From Cognatitamlana sp035818475 (lineage in GTDB: Bacteria; Bacteroidota; Bacteroidia; Flavobacteriales; Flavobacteriaceae): a stretch of DNA of 64,000 nucleotides. A model generated the notes under the pieces. It ran no database searches and was not told the origin of the DNA. It saw nothing but the letters and a program-made list of their open reading frames with translations. The translations under genes and the position numbers were made by a program. Location of the stretch: NCBI RefSeq assembly GCF_035818475.1, contig NZ_JAYMGV010000001.1:558001-622000 (forward strand), read 5' to 3'. This document shows positions 42,569-51,158 of this stretch, piece after piece (the stretch's first letter is position 1; the number at the start of each line of letters is the position of its first letter).

Positions 42569-42611
42569 TGATAAATATCATATTTTTTAAAGATCGTAAA
42601 AAGTATTTTTA
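42569..42611 (+). promoter_or_regulatory. FNR-like site and -7 box upstream of nirK
   Basis: TGATAAATATCA (42569-42580) fits TGAT-N4-ATCA. After 23 bases comes TATTTTTA (42604-42611), a TAnnTTTG-like -7 box. The spacing is the same as in the nos promoter. Confidence 0.7.
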
Positions 42612-42620
42612 CCATTCAAA

Positions 42621-42644
42621 AAAGAGGACAAATTTATCCTCTTT
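42621..42644 (+). promoter_or_regulatory. Putative Rrf2/NsrR operator at the nirK promoter
   Basis: The arms AAAGAGGA (42621-42628) and TCCTCTTT (42637-42644) pair perfectly around CAAATTTA, giving a 24-bp palindrome with one mismatched pair. It overlaps or directly follows the predicted start point. The core GGACAAATTTATC also occurs at the rrf2 promoter (53730-53742 region). Confidence 0.65.
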
Positions 42645-42681
42645 AAAACATATAACCATAACTAAATTAAATTAATCAACC

Positions 42682-44130
42682 ATGGTAAACTACTTGAAGT
42701 CATTATGTGCATTTATTATGTCTTTGCTTCTATTTGGGTGCATAGACAATGAAAAAAAAGAGTATGCTGATGCAGCAAATATTCCTGTAAGCAAGGAAAT
42801 GATTGCAGAATTAACCGCTCCTCCAAACGTACCAACACCAGTTGGAAGGCGTAAAGCAAAAAAACTCATTGTAAACATGGAGATCTTAGAACAAGAAGGT
42901 ACTATGACAGACGGAACTACCTATAATTATTGGACTTTTGGAGGTTCAGTTCCGGGAAGTTTCATTAGAACCCGAGTTGGTGACGAGGTAGAATTTACAT
43001 TATCAAATCACCCGGACAACAAACTACCACATAATATTGACCTTCATGCAGTTACAGGCCCAGGAGGTGGTGCTACATCTTCCTTTGTAGCCCCGGGACA
43101 CGAAAAGACATTCAACTTTAAAACTATAAATCCGGGTTTATATGTATATCACTGCGCTACAGCACCGGTAGGTATGCATATAGCAAACGGAATGTACGGA
43201 TTAATATTGGTTGAGCCCGAAGGCGGATTACCTCCTGTTGATAAAGAATACTATATCATGCAAGGGGATTTCTACACTAAAGGCGAAAATGGAGAACCTG
43301 GTTTGCAAGCTTTTGATATGCAGAAAGCAGTAGATGAAGATGCTGATTATGTAGTTTTCAATGGAAAAGTAGGAGCGCTTACCGGTGATAATGCCATTAC
43401 AGCAAATGTTGGAGAAACTGTTAGGCTTTATGTAGGTAACGGTGGGCCCAATCTGGTATCCTCTTTTCATGTTATAGGAGAAATCTTTGACAAAGTTATG
43501 GTAGAAGGTGGCTCTACAATAAACGAAAACGTACAAACTACTTTAGTTCCAGCTGGTGGAGCGGCCATAGTTGAATTTAGAATTGATGTGCCGGGAACAT
43601 TCATTTTGGTTGACCACTCTATTTTTAGAGCCTTTAATAAAGGGGCTTTAGGTATGCTTAAAGTTGAAGGCGAAGAAAACAAAAAAATCTATTCAGGTGT
43701 TGTTCAAGAAGGTATTTACCATCCTGAAGGTGGAGGAATCCAGGATATGCCTGAAGATGACAATCAAAAAGCCAAAGTAGTAAGTTCAGATAAAAGTTTG
43801 GCCGAAAAAATGGAGGCAGGGAAAAAGGTTTATATGCAAACCTGTTTTGCATGTCACCAGGCAGAAGGACAAGGCATTCCCAATGCCTTCCCTCCATTGG
43901 CAAAATCAGATTACTTAAATGCAGATGTGAGACGCGCTATTGAAATTGTTCTTAAAGGAAAAGCAGGAGAAATAACGGTTAACGGTGAAAAATATAATAG
44001 TGTCATGACCCGACAGGCTATTAGCAACGAAGAAATTGCAGATGTACTAACCTATGTTTATAATTCCTGGGATAATAATAAAACCAACGTCACTAAAAGT
44101 CAAGTGGACGCTGTAAAAAACGGACACTAA
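42682..44130 (+). CDS. nirK: Copper nitrite reductase fused to cytochrome c
   Basis: A 482-residue periplasmic lipoprotein (lipobox LLLFGC, Cys20) that reduces nitrite to NO. Two cupredoxin domains carry all copper ligands: type 1 site H117, C158, H166 and M171 (LPHNIDLHAV, YHCATAPVGMHIANGM); type 2 site H122, H157 and H312; catalytic D120 and H263 (SSFHVIGE). A C-terminal cytochrome c domain (about 375-465) has CFACH at residues 388-392, so the enzyme brings its own electron-entry haem. It is preceded by the FNR-like and Rrf2-like sites and starts the nirK-nirV-sco-norCB run. Confidence 0.95.
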   Translation: MVNYLKSLCAFIMSLLLFGCIDNEKKEYADAANIPVSKEMIAELTAPPNVPTPVGRRKAKKLIVNMEILEQEGTMTDGTTYNYWTFGGSVPGSFIRTRVGDEVEFTLSNHPDNKLPHNIDLHAVTGPGGGATSSFVAPGHEKTFNFKTINPGLYVYHCATAPVGMHIANGMYGLILVEPEGGLPPVDKEYYIMQGDFYTKGENGEPGLQAFDMQKAVDEDADYVVFNGKVGALTGDNAITANVGETVRLYVGNGGPNLVSSFHVIGEIFDKVMVEGGSTINENVQTTLVPAGGAAIVEFRIDVPGTFILVDHSIFRAFNKGALGMLKVEGEENKKIYSGVVQEGIYHPEGGGIQDMPEDDNQKAKVVSSDKSLAEKMEAGKKVYMQTCFACHQAEGQGIPNAFPPLAKSDYLNADVRRAIEIVLKGKAGEITVNGEKYNSVMTRQAISNEEIADVLTYVYNSWDNNKTNVTKSQVDAVKNGH

Positions 44131-44155
44131 ATAATACTTACTAATTACTAGCTCA

Positions 44156-44929
44156 ATGCAAACCATTCAAAGACTGACATTGTACACTTTTACGCTGTTA
44201 TTTATGCTAACAGGGCATTGTCAGTCTAAAATGGTTGCTATCAAAGGGGGTACTTATATTCCGCTTTATGGTAGAGATTCCTTGAAAGTTACCATCTCAG
44301 ATTTTGAAATGGATGTTTATCCGGTCACAAACAAAGCCTTTTTAGAATTTGTTTTAAAATACCCTAAATGGCAGCGTTCACAAGTAAAAAAACTATTTGC
44401 TGATGGCAACTATTTAATAGATTGGGACTCAGACACCAAACTAAACCAATCACAATCCTTAGATGCACCAGTTACAAATATTTCATGGTTTGCAGCCAAA
44501 GATTATTGTGAATGTCAGGGAAAAAGGCTGGCTACCATTGATGAATGGGAGTATGTAGCTATGGCAAACAAAACCATGCCGGATGCAAGACAATTAGAAT
44601 CTTATAATAAATACATTTTGGGTTGGTATGAAAAACCAAAAACATTCAATAATGCTATTGGTTCAACCTTTAAGAACTATTGGAATGTTTATGATTTACA
44701 TGGCTTAGTATGGGAATGGACCTTAGATTTTAATTCGGTTTTAGTTTCAGGTGAATCAAGAAAAGATGTAGATAAGGACAATAATTTATTTTGTGGAAGT
44801 GCAGCTGTGGGAGCTACAGATTTAATGAATTATGCCGCATTTATGCGCTATGCTATCCGTGGTAGCTTAAAAGCTAAGTATGCCATGAAAAACTTAGGGT
44901 TCAGATGTGTTAAAGATATAGTAGAATGA
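44156..44929 (+). CDS. nirV: SUMF1/FGE-family protein, NirV-like
   Basis: A 257-residue exported protein with a signal peptide of about 22 residues. It has the formylglycine-generating-enzyme-like fold: MVAIKGGTYIPLYGRD, FEMDVYPVTNKAFLEFV, PVTNISWFAAKDYCECQGKRLATIDEWEYVAMA, VYDLHGLVWEWTLDF and the end AMKNLGFRCVKD. NirV proteins of this family are encoded beside nirK in several denitrifiers, and no sulfatase gene is nearby. Its role in nitrite reduction is not known. It follows nirK after 25 bases and overlaps the SCO gene by 4 bases. Confidence 0.82.
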   Translation: MQTIQRLTLYTFTLLFMLTGHCQSKMVAIKGGTYIPLYGRDSLKVTISDFEMDVYPVTNKAFLEFVLKYPKWQRSQVKKLFADGNYLIDWDSDTKLNQSQSLDAPVTNISWFAAKDYCECQGKRLATIDEWEYVAMANKTMPDARQLESYNKYILGWYEKPKTFNNAIGSTFKNYWNVYDLHGLVWEWTLDFNSVLVSGESRKDVDKDNNLFCGSAAVGATDLMNYAAFMRYAIRGSLKAKYAMKNLGFRCVKDIVE

Positions 44930-45651
44930 AAACATTAAAATCAATTTTGAGTCTTTTTATAGTGGCATTAAGTTTTACTTCGTGCCATTTTTCAGATTCC
45001 AAAAAATCCAATAATGACTTGGTCCTTTATCAATGTCCTATGAAATGTGAAGGAGACAAAACCTTTGATCATGCCGGAAACTGTTCGGTCTGTAAAATGG
45101 ATTTAAAAGCATTGGCAGAAACTTCATTGACAGAACTCAACCATAATGGTATTTCAGATGAATCCATTTTTAACTTAACCAGTACATGGCATACTGAAGA
45201 AAATGAGATCATTCAGCTGGAGGATCTCAAAGGAAAAACTTTAGTTATGGTTATGATTTATACCACCTGTAAAGCAGCATGCCCCAGGTTAGTTGCAGAT
45301 ATGCGCAATATAGAAGCTAAAATCCCTAAAGAAAACATGAAAGATCTTCGCTTTATATTAGTAAGCATAGACCCCGAAACGGATACTCCGGACCGATTAA
45401 AAGCTTTTGCCAAAGAAAATTTTATGGACGGGAAACAATGGACCTTTTTACAAGGTACCCAAAGTAGTGTTAGAGAATTTGCCAATGTTTTAGCTGTAAA
45501 ATATAAACAAATTTCACCTATGGATTTTTCACACTCAAACATTATAAGTGTGTTTAATTCAGGGGGTGAATTAATACACCAACAAGAAGGCCTTGGGGTT
45601 GATAATAAAGAAACCTTACAGGCCATCCATGATTTAATAAATAAAAATTAA
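44926..45651 (+). CDS. SCO1/SenC-family protein with metal-binding N-terminal domain
   Basis: A 241-residue lipoprotein (lipobox SFTSC, Cys20). A short domain at about 34-60 with YQCPMKCEGDKTF and AGNCSVCKMDLK matches the heavy-metal-binding motif of copper efflux proteins. The thioredoxin-fold SCO domain follows, with the copper site CKAAC at C115 and C119 and a later His in DFSHSNII. SCO proteins load copper or reduce thiols for terminal oxidases; here the neighbours suggest maturation of NirK or NosZ. It lies in the nirK-nor run and overlaps nirV by 4 bases (ATGA). Confidence 0.88.
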   Translation: MKTLKSILSLFIVALSFTSCHFSDSKKSNNDLVLYQCPMKCEGDKTFDHAGNCSVCKMDLKALAETSLTELNHNGISDESIFNLTSTWHTEENEIIQLEDLKGKTLVMVMIYTTCKAACPRLVADMRNIEAKIPKENMKDLRFILVSIDPETDTPDRLKAFAKENFMDGKQWTFLQGTQSSVREFANVLAVKYKQISPMDFSHSNIISVFNSGGELIHQQEGLGVDNKETLQAIHDLINKN

Positions 45652-45673
45652 TACTAATCAAAACTGAATAAAT

Positions 45674-46108
45674 ATGTTATCAAAAAAACAAGCACGGGCT
45701 TTTTTTCTTGGAGGAACAGTAGTTACTTTTCTCATATTTATTGGTCTTACCATTTACTCTTTTAGTAAAGCGAATGACCAATCAAATGAAGAAGGTATTA
45801 CCGAAGCTGTTGTAAGAGGGAAAACCCTTTGGGAAGAAAACAACTGTATGGGCTGTCATACTATTATGGGAGAAGGCGCTTATTATGCCCCAGAACTTAC
45901 TAAAGTTATTGACCGAAGAGGTGAAGGCTACGTTAAAGCCGTTTTAATGACTCCTGTAGACTGGGCGCCTAACGGAAGAAAAATGGTAGCCTATGGCTTT
46001 TCACAAGAAGAAGCTGATGACCTGATTGCCTTTTTCAATTGGATAGGTGAAATTGATTTAAATGGATTTGATACTGTGGTATCTCCATTAGCAAAAGACG
46101 ATAACTAA
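45674..46108 (+). CDS. norC: Nitric oxide reductase subunit C
   Basis: A 144-residue membrane-anchored cytochrome c. One helix at about residues 11-31 follows the basic start. The haem motif CMGCH is at residues 58-62 in ENNCMGCHTIMGEGAYYAPELTKV, characteristic of NorC. The axial-Met candidate lies in GRKMVAYGFSQEEADDL. It passes electrons to NorB, whose gene follows after 15 bases. Confidence 0.95.
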   Translation: MLSKKQARAFFLGGTVVTFLIFIGLTIYSFSKANDQSNEEGITEAVVRGKTLWEENNCMGCHTIMGEGAYYAPELTKVIDRRGEGYVKAVLMTPVDWAPNGRKMVAYGFSQEEADDLIAFFNWIGEIDLNGFDTVVSPLAKDDN

Positions 46109-46123
46109 ACTAACATAAAAAAC

Positions 46124-47464
46124 ATGAAATATAAATCACAAAAAGTAGCGTACTGGTTTTTTGCCCTTTCAATGTTATTGTTCGGCCTGCAACTGGTATA
46201 CGGTTTTATAATGGGATTTGCACATGCCGGAATGGATGGCCTGCACAGTATTATCCCATTTAACACAGCAAGAGCAGTACATACTAATTTACTGGTAGTA
46301 TGGCTATTATGTGGCTTTATGGGAGCCGCATACTATATTATTCCGGAAGAAGCTCAACGCGAATTGGTCAGTGTTAAACTGGCATATGTGCAATTGATAA
46401 GTTTAGCTGTAGTTGGGGTCATAGCCATAGTAGGCTATCACTTTAACTACTGGGAAGGCCGTAAATTCTTAGAAATTCCAAGGCCGTTAGATTATTTAGT
46501 AGTTGTAAATGTACTTCTGTTTTTAGGCCTTATTCTAGCTACGCTTTTTAAAGGAAAACGAAGAACAACAACAGCACTGGTACTTTCTATGGGCCTATTA
46601 TTTGCTGCACTTTTATATTTACCCGGAATGCTGCCCTTTGACAGCCAGGTAAAAGATTCATTCTTTAGATGGTGGGTTGTACACTTATGGGTAGAAGGCG
46701 TTTGGGAACTAATCATGGGTGGTATTTTATCATTCCTATTAATAAAACTGACAGGGGTTGACAGAGAAGTCATTGAAAAATGGCTCTATGTTATTGTAGG
46801 TTTAACATTCTTATCAGGAGTACTGGGAACCGGGCATCATTACTACTATATTGGTGTGAATAAGATTTGGTTAATTGTTGGTGGTATTTTCTCTGCCTTA
46901 GAGCCTTTAGCATTCTTAGCCATGGCATTGTTTGCGGTTAACATGTATAGAAAAGGAGAAAAGAAGCACCCTAACAAACTAGCCCTGTACTGGACACTTG
47001 GTGCCGCCATAGTATCATTTATGGGGGCAGGACTATTAGGCTTTGCACACACTTTACCACAAACTAATTTATATACACACGGTACTTTGGTAACGGCAAT
47101 GCACGGGCACCTGGCTTTTTGGGGCGCTTATGCCATGATAGTCTTAGCGATTATCAGTTACAGTTTACCAAATATGACCGGTAGAAAACTATATGAAAGT
47201 ACCAGAGGCAGAATAGCTTTTTGGTTATCAAATATTGGTATGATTGGAATGACCGTAGCCTTTGGAGTGGCTGGTGTTGCCCAGGTATACCTAGAGCGCA
47301 AGTTTAAAATGGAATTCATGGCCGTTCAAAAAGAGATTGAAATTCACTTTATAGTACTTATTTTATGTGCTACATTATTTCTGATTGGTATAGTATCCTA
47401 TATGGTGGACTTTTATAAGCATGGAAAACCAAATGATGAAGCTCTTGAAATAGCAGCTAACTAA
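46124..47464 (+). CDS. norB: Nitric oxide reductase subunit B
   Basis: A 446-residue, 12-helix catalytic subunit of cNOR that reduces NO to N2O. Helix II has RAVHTNLLVVWLLCGFMGAAYYIIPEEA with the haem b His. The active-site region WWVVHLWVEGVWELIMGG carries a haem-FeB ligand His and the conserved Glu residues. GTGHHYYYIGV supplies two FeB histidines, and HTLPQTNLYTHGTLVTAMHGHLAFWGAY holds the remaining haem ligands. The absence of a quinol-oxidase-like extension and the presence of norC define the cytochrome-dependent type. A terminator follows at 47478-47518. Confidence 0.96.
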   Translation: MKYKSQKVAYWFFALSMLLFGLQLVYGFIMGFAHAGMDGLHSIIPFNTARAVHTNLLVVWLLCGFMGAAYYIIPEEAQRELVSVKLAYVQLISLAVVGVIAIVGYHFNYWEGRKFLEIPRPLDYLVVVNVLLFLGLILATLFKGKRRTTTALVLSMGLLFAALLYLPGMLPFDSQVKDSFFRWWVVHLWVEGVWELIMGGILSFLLIKLTGVDREVIEKWLYVIVGLTFLSGVLGTGHHYYYIGVNKIWLIVGGIFSALEPLAFLAMALFAVNMYRKGEKKHPNKLALYWTLGAAIVSFMGAGLLGFAHTLPQTNLYTHGTLVTAMHGHLAFWGAYAMIVLAIISYSLPNMTGRKLYESTRGRIAFWLSNIGMIGMTVAFGVAGVAQVYLERKFKMEFMAVQKEIEIHFIVLILCATLFLIGIVSYMVDFYKHGKPNDEALEIAAN

Positions 47465-47477
47465 ATAATAATGACAT

Positions 47478-47518
47478 ACCAGAGTAAAAATTTGAAAGAA
47501 GGCTTACTCTGGTTTTTT
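47478..47518 (+). terminator. Intrinsic terminator after norB
   Basis: ACCAGAGTAA (47478-47487) pairs with TTACTCTGGT (47504-47513), followed by five to six T residues. It separates norCB from norQD. Confidence 0.85.
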
Positions 47519-47544
47519 GTTCCTCAAGTTCAAATTAAAACAAA

Positions 47545-48318
47545 ATGAATACGCCATATTATCAACCTGTTAATAAAGAAATAGAAGTTTTTGAGCACGC
47601 CTACAAATGTAAAATCCCATTTTTATTAAAGGGACCAACCGGAACCGGAAAATCCAGGTTCATTGAATTTATGGCACACAAACTTGAGACAAAATTAATT
47701 ACCATTTCATGTCATGAAGAAACCTCTTCAACAGATTTAATAGGCCGATTTATTATTAAAGGCGCTGAAACTGTTTGGTTAGACGGCCCCCTTACAACAG
47801 CAGTTAAAGAAGGACATATTATCTATTTGGATGAAATAGCAGAAGCAAGGCCAGATGTTATTGTTGCCATTCATTCATTAACAGACCATAGAAGAGAGTT
47901 GTTTATAGATAAGTTGGGGAAAACTATAAAAGCACATAAAGATTTTATGTTAGTGGCTTCATTTAACCCAGGCTATCAACGTGGTTTCAAAGAGTTAAAA
48001 CCCTCTACAAGGCAGCGTTTTGTTGCAGTTTCTTTTGACTATCCGGAACCTAAACTTGAAGCTAAAATTTTAGTTTCAGAAACAGGTATACCTTTAAACA
48101 TAGCCCAAAAACTGGTTAATATTGCCACAAAAATCAGAAACCTGACAGAATTAGGGCTTACAGAAACAGTCTCAACAAGATTATTGGTTGATGCCGCAAA
48201 ATTAATTCATGTTGGCCTACCAAAACGCCTTTCGGTTCATGTTGCAGTTATTGAACCTTTAACAGATGATCTAGAAGTGATTCAGGCCCTAAAGGACTTA
48301 AGCGATTTAATGATATAA
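47545..48318 (+). CDS. norQ: NorQ/CbbQ-type MoxR AAA+ ATPase
   Basis: A 257-residue ATPase with Walker A GPTGTGKSRF (about residues 29-38), Walker B IIYLDEIAEARPDV (about 91-104) and sensor-type FNPGYQRGFKELKPSTRQRF. This group activates metalloenzymes together with a VWA partner; NorQ and NorD are needed to insert the non-haem iron of NorB. It sits 17 bases before norD. It follows the norB terminator by only about 27 bases, and no promoter was recognised for it. Confidence 0.93.
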   Translation: MNTPYYQPVNKEIEVFEHAYKCKIPFLLKGPTGTGKSRFIEFMAHKLETKLITISCHEETSSTDLIGRFIIKGAETVWLDGPLTTAVKEGHIIYLDEIAEARPDVIVAIHSLTDHRRELFIDKLGKTIKAHKDFMLVASFNPGYQRGFKELKPSTRQRFVAVSFDYPEPKLEAKILVSETGIPLNIAQKLVNIATKIRNLTELGLTETVSTRLLVDAAKLIHVGLPKRLSVHVAVIEPLTDDLEVIQALKDLSDLMI

Positions 48319-48335
48319 ATTAGATTAAGGTTACT

Positions 48336-50114
48336 ATGATGTTTGAGTTTGAGCCAGATGAATATATTTTTACCAAGTTTGCGTTCTTTTTCAAGAAAAG
48401 AAAAAAGAAAAAGGAGGCCAGACTTGGGTATGCCGTAAATTTAAGCGATATCAAATCCCGTTTAGCACTTTTTGCCCGCGCCATAACAGGAGTATCTATA
48501 GAAATTTATGAAGCAGACAGAGAGGGAGGCTATAAAAATAACAACTTTTTTTTGCCCTCCAGGTATTACGAATTTCAGACTCATGAAGAAAATATTTCAT
48601 TTTATTTGTTCAGGGTATTATACCTATCGGTTCAAAAAAACCTAAGCTTAAATTGGAATGACAATCAAGATCATGATGTATTAGAATCTCAACACAAAGC
48701 CCATGAGTACTCCGGAAAAGTTCTTGAAGCATTATTTGATCAATTCCCCATTACCAAAACGTATTATCAAAAATTCATAGCACATTATTTGGCAAAGGCC
48801 AGCAAAAAAGACGCCATTGATTATACTTATATTTATGGAAAATGGATGCGAAATGTTCCTGAAGATCCATCAAAAAAACAATTAAAGCATTTTACAGACC
48901 AGGTTAAAACGGCCAATCAGGAACAGGCTAAAACCATTATCAAATCAAAAGCTGTTGAAGAGATTATATCCGTTCAAATTGACCAGAAACAAATGGAAGA
49001 TGCCGTCTTACAACACCAGTTTGAAAAGGTTGAAACCGCCGAAGAGTTTGGTGGGAATTTTAGGGATATGGATGGAGATGATGATTTGGAAGACCATTCC
49101 AATGCCTTAGATGAGGTTAAAATGAAGCATACGGTTCGTGTGGATGACACAGCACATTCTGTATATCAGGCTGATTTTATTGAAAACACCACCATTGCCG
49201 AAAGCGCAGAAAATGAAGGTGATGGCCATTTTATTTCCTATGACGAGTGGAACTATGCAACTAGAAGATACAAGGAGTATTTTTGCAAAGTATACCCAAA
49301 AACCCAAACAGCAGCCAACAGATCATACTACAAAAAAACACTTAATGAAAACCGCCTGACCTTAACCGGGTTACGTAAAATGCTAACAACCGTTAACAAT
49401 AAATACCAACAGCAGCGCAGGCAAACCCAAGGGGAAGAGTTTGATATTGATGCCATAACTGATTTGTTTATTGATATTAAAACTGGGCATACCCCATCTG
49501 AAAAAATATACCTGTCTAAACGGAAAAAAGAAAAAGACCTATCCATTCTACTACTTTTGGATATTAGTTTATCAAGCGATGGCTATGCTGCCGGAAACAG
49601 AGTAATTGATGTAGAAAAACAAGTATCCATTCTGTTTGGCGAAATATTAGATGAATTTAACATTGATTTCTCCATCAATTGCTTTTATTCTAAAACAAGA
49701 AACCACTCAAGCTATTTAACACTTAAAAGTTTTGATGATAATTGGGATACGGCAAAATATAGAATTGGAAGCGTAGAACCAAGTGGCTATACGCGTATAG
49801 GAGCAGCCTTGAGACATTCCGGTGCCTTATTGGACAAGAGAGATACTAAAAACAAATGGGTTATTTTAATTTCGGATGGTAAACCAAATGATTATGACCG
49901 ATATGAGGGCAAATACGGTATTAATGACGTAAAACAGGCATTGCGAGAACTCAATGAAAGACAAATTAACTCCTACGCACTGGCCATTGAAGCCAATGCA
50001 AAATACTACCTGCCTCAAATGTTTGGCCAAAACCATTATCAAATACTTACAACCCCGGAAGAATTACTTCAATCTTTAGTTAAGCTCTATGAGAAAATAA
50101 AGCATCAGGCATAA
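48336..50114 (+). CDS. norD: NorD-like VWA-domain protein
   Basis: A 592-residue cytoplasmic partner of NorQ. The N-terminal half is helical. A very acidic stretch lies at about residues 240-260 (FRDMDGDDDLEDHSNALDE). The C-terminal VWA domain (about 400-590) has the MIDAS motif LLLLDISLSSDGY (D-x-S-x-S), a downstream Thr in GYTRIGAALRHSG and the Asp in ILISDGKPNDYDRYEGKYG. It couples ATP hydrolysis by NorQ to assembly of NO reductase. Either of two adjacent ATGs (48336, 48339) could be the start. Confidence 0.92.
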   Translation: MMFEFEPDEYIFTKFAFFFKKRKKKKEARLGYAVNLSDIKSRLALFARAITGVSIEIYEADREGGYKNNNFFLPSRYYEFQTHEENISFYLFRVLYLSVQKNLSLNWNDNQDHDVLESQHKAHEYSGKVLEALFDQFPITKTYYQKFIAHYLAKASKKDAIDYTYIYGKWMRNVPEDPSKKQLKHFTDQVKTANQEQAKTIIKSKAVEEIISVQIDQKQMEDAVLQHQFEKVETAEEFGGNFRDMDGDDDLEDHSNALDEVKMKHTVRVDDTAHSVYQADFIENTTIAESAENEGDGHFISYDEWNYATRRYKEYFCKVYPKTQTAANRSYYKKTLNENRLTLTGLRKMLTTVNNKYQQQRRQTQGEEFDIDAITDLFIDIKTGHTPSEKIYLSKRKKEKDLSILLLLDISLSSDGYAAGNRVIDVEKQVSILFGEILDEFNIDFSINCFYSKTRNHSSYLTLKSFDDNWDTAKYRIGSVEPSGYTRIGAALRHSGALLDKRDTKNKWVILISDGKPNDYDRYEGKYGINDVKQALRELNERQINSYALAIEANAKYYLPQMFGQNHYQILTTPEELLQSLVKLYEKIKHQA

Positions 50115-50135
50115 TTTCGGTAAACCTCTTATAAA

Positions 50136-50717
50136 TTGAACAATCTAACAATAAACTATAAAAATATCTGGTATCCTCCTGGAGGTATTTTAATTTGGAT
50201 TATCATATGTCTTGAACTTTTAACTTTTGGAGCCGCATTAATAGCCATGGTATATTATGGCAATCAAGAAATTGAACAATTTCAAAACTCAAGCTTAAAA
50301 TTGAATACTACTTATGGTATGCTCAACACTTTATTTTTACTTACCAGTGGTTACTTTATGGCTATTTCAGTTCATGAGTTAAAAAACGGAACCAAAAAAA
50401 AATTCAAAAAATTTCTCCTTTTAACAATATTATTTGGTGGTCTGTTTTTATGCTTAAAAAGCTTTGAATATTACGAAAAGCTCAGCGAAGGTATTTACTT
50501 AGGCTACAATACTTTCTTTACTTTTTACTGGATGCTTACATTGTTTCATGTAATTCACGTACTTGTGGGTATAGTAATTCTAACATCTGTTTATTTTGGA
50601 ATAAAAAAAGAACATTCCAATACAAAAATTGAAGATGTCGAGGCCGGTGCGGCATTTTGGCACATGTGTGATTTAATTTGGATGATGCTCTTCCCTGTAA
50701 TCTATTTACTTTTTTAG
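50136..50717 (+). CDS. norE: Haem-copper oxidase subunit III-like protein, NorE-like
   Basis: A 193-residue protein with five predicted helices, resembling cytochrome oxidase subunit III (WYPPGGILIWIIICLELLTFGAAL near the start; FYWMLTLFHVIHVLVGIVIL and GAAFWHMCDLIWMMLFPVIYLLF at the end). The start must be the TTG at 50136: an in-frame TAA stands at 50121 and no ATG occurs before the first helix. NorE helps full activity of NO reductase in some denitrifiers. It ends one base before the norF-like gene. Confidence 0.82.
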   Translation: MNNLTINYKNIWYPPGGILIWIIICLELLTFGAALIAMVYYGNQEIEQFQNSSLKLNTTYGMLNTLFLLTSGYFMAISVHELKNGTKKKFKKFLLLTILFGGLFLCLKSFEYYEKLSEGIYLGYNTFFTFYWMLTLFHVIHVLVGIVILTSVYFGIKKEHSNTKIEDVEAGAAFWHMCDLIWMMLFPVIYLLF

Positions 50718-50718
50718 T

Positions 50719-50967
50719 ATGAAAAAAACGGCGACTATCACCTGGGTTATTTTAATGGCACTTACTATGGTTTCTGCCTTAGTTTCTAAACTGGAAAACT
50801 CTTATGCGCTTTTAATAATCCTGTTATTATCAGCATTCAAGTTTTATGGTATTGCCTTTCAATTTATGGAAATGAAAAAAGCGCACCCTTTTTGGAAGAT
50901 TTCACTAGGCTTATTTACTGCATTATTTTTTGTCTTAATAATTGTATTTAACGTGCGTTCGATATAA
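50719..50967 (+). CDS. norF: Oxidase subunit IV-like protein, NorF-like
   Basis: An 82-residue protein with three helices (about residues 6-23, 27-47 and 57-79), of the cytochrome-c-oxidase subunit IV/NorF size and plan (TWVILMALTMVSALVSKL, LLLSAFKFYGIAFQFMEMKKAHPFW). It follows the norE-like gene with a one-base gap, the usual norEF order. After it come the inverted repeat at 51010-51083 and then the opposite-strand gene. Confidence 0.72.
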   Translation: MKKTATITWVILMALTMVSALVSKLENSYALLIILLLSAFKFYGIAFQFMEMKKAHPFWKISLGLFTALFFVLIIVFNVRSI

Positions 50968-51009
50968 TAAAAATTTCAAATAATTGAAAATCAGAAAATT
51001 GAACTTGTG

Positions 51010-51083
51010 TGTCAGGTTGAGTACAGTTGAAACCTAATTAAAACAGTAAATTTTAAGGCCTTTCGACTGCGCTCAAGGTGACA
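51010..51083. repeat. Imperfect inverted repeat of the flavobacterial intergenic family
   Basis: The left arm (51010-51034) begins TGTCAGGTTGAGTACAGTTG. The right arm (51059-51083), read in reverse, begins TGTCACCTTGAGCGCAGTCG. About 18 of 25 positions match, with a 24-base loop. The core GAGCGCAGTCGAA is shared with 1137-1165. It lies between two convergent genes and could form a long hairpin in both transcripts. Confidence 0.7.
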
Positions 51084-51158
51084 ACCCTCTATTTTATTAG
51101 ACTTTTGGTCAGTTTTTATGAATTTTATGTCGAACTCACGTTATTTAAAAACACAAAA

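Noticed and set aside
44156..44929. Sulfatase-activating formylglycine-generating enzyme
   Set aside because: The fold is of that family, but there is no sulfatase gene nearby and the place after nirK matches NirV.
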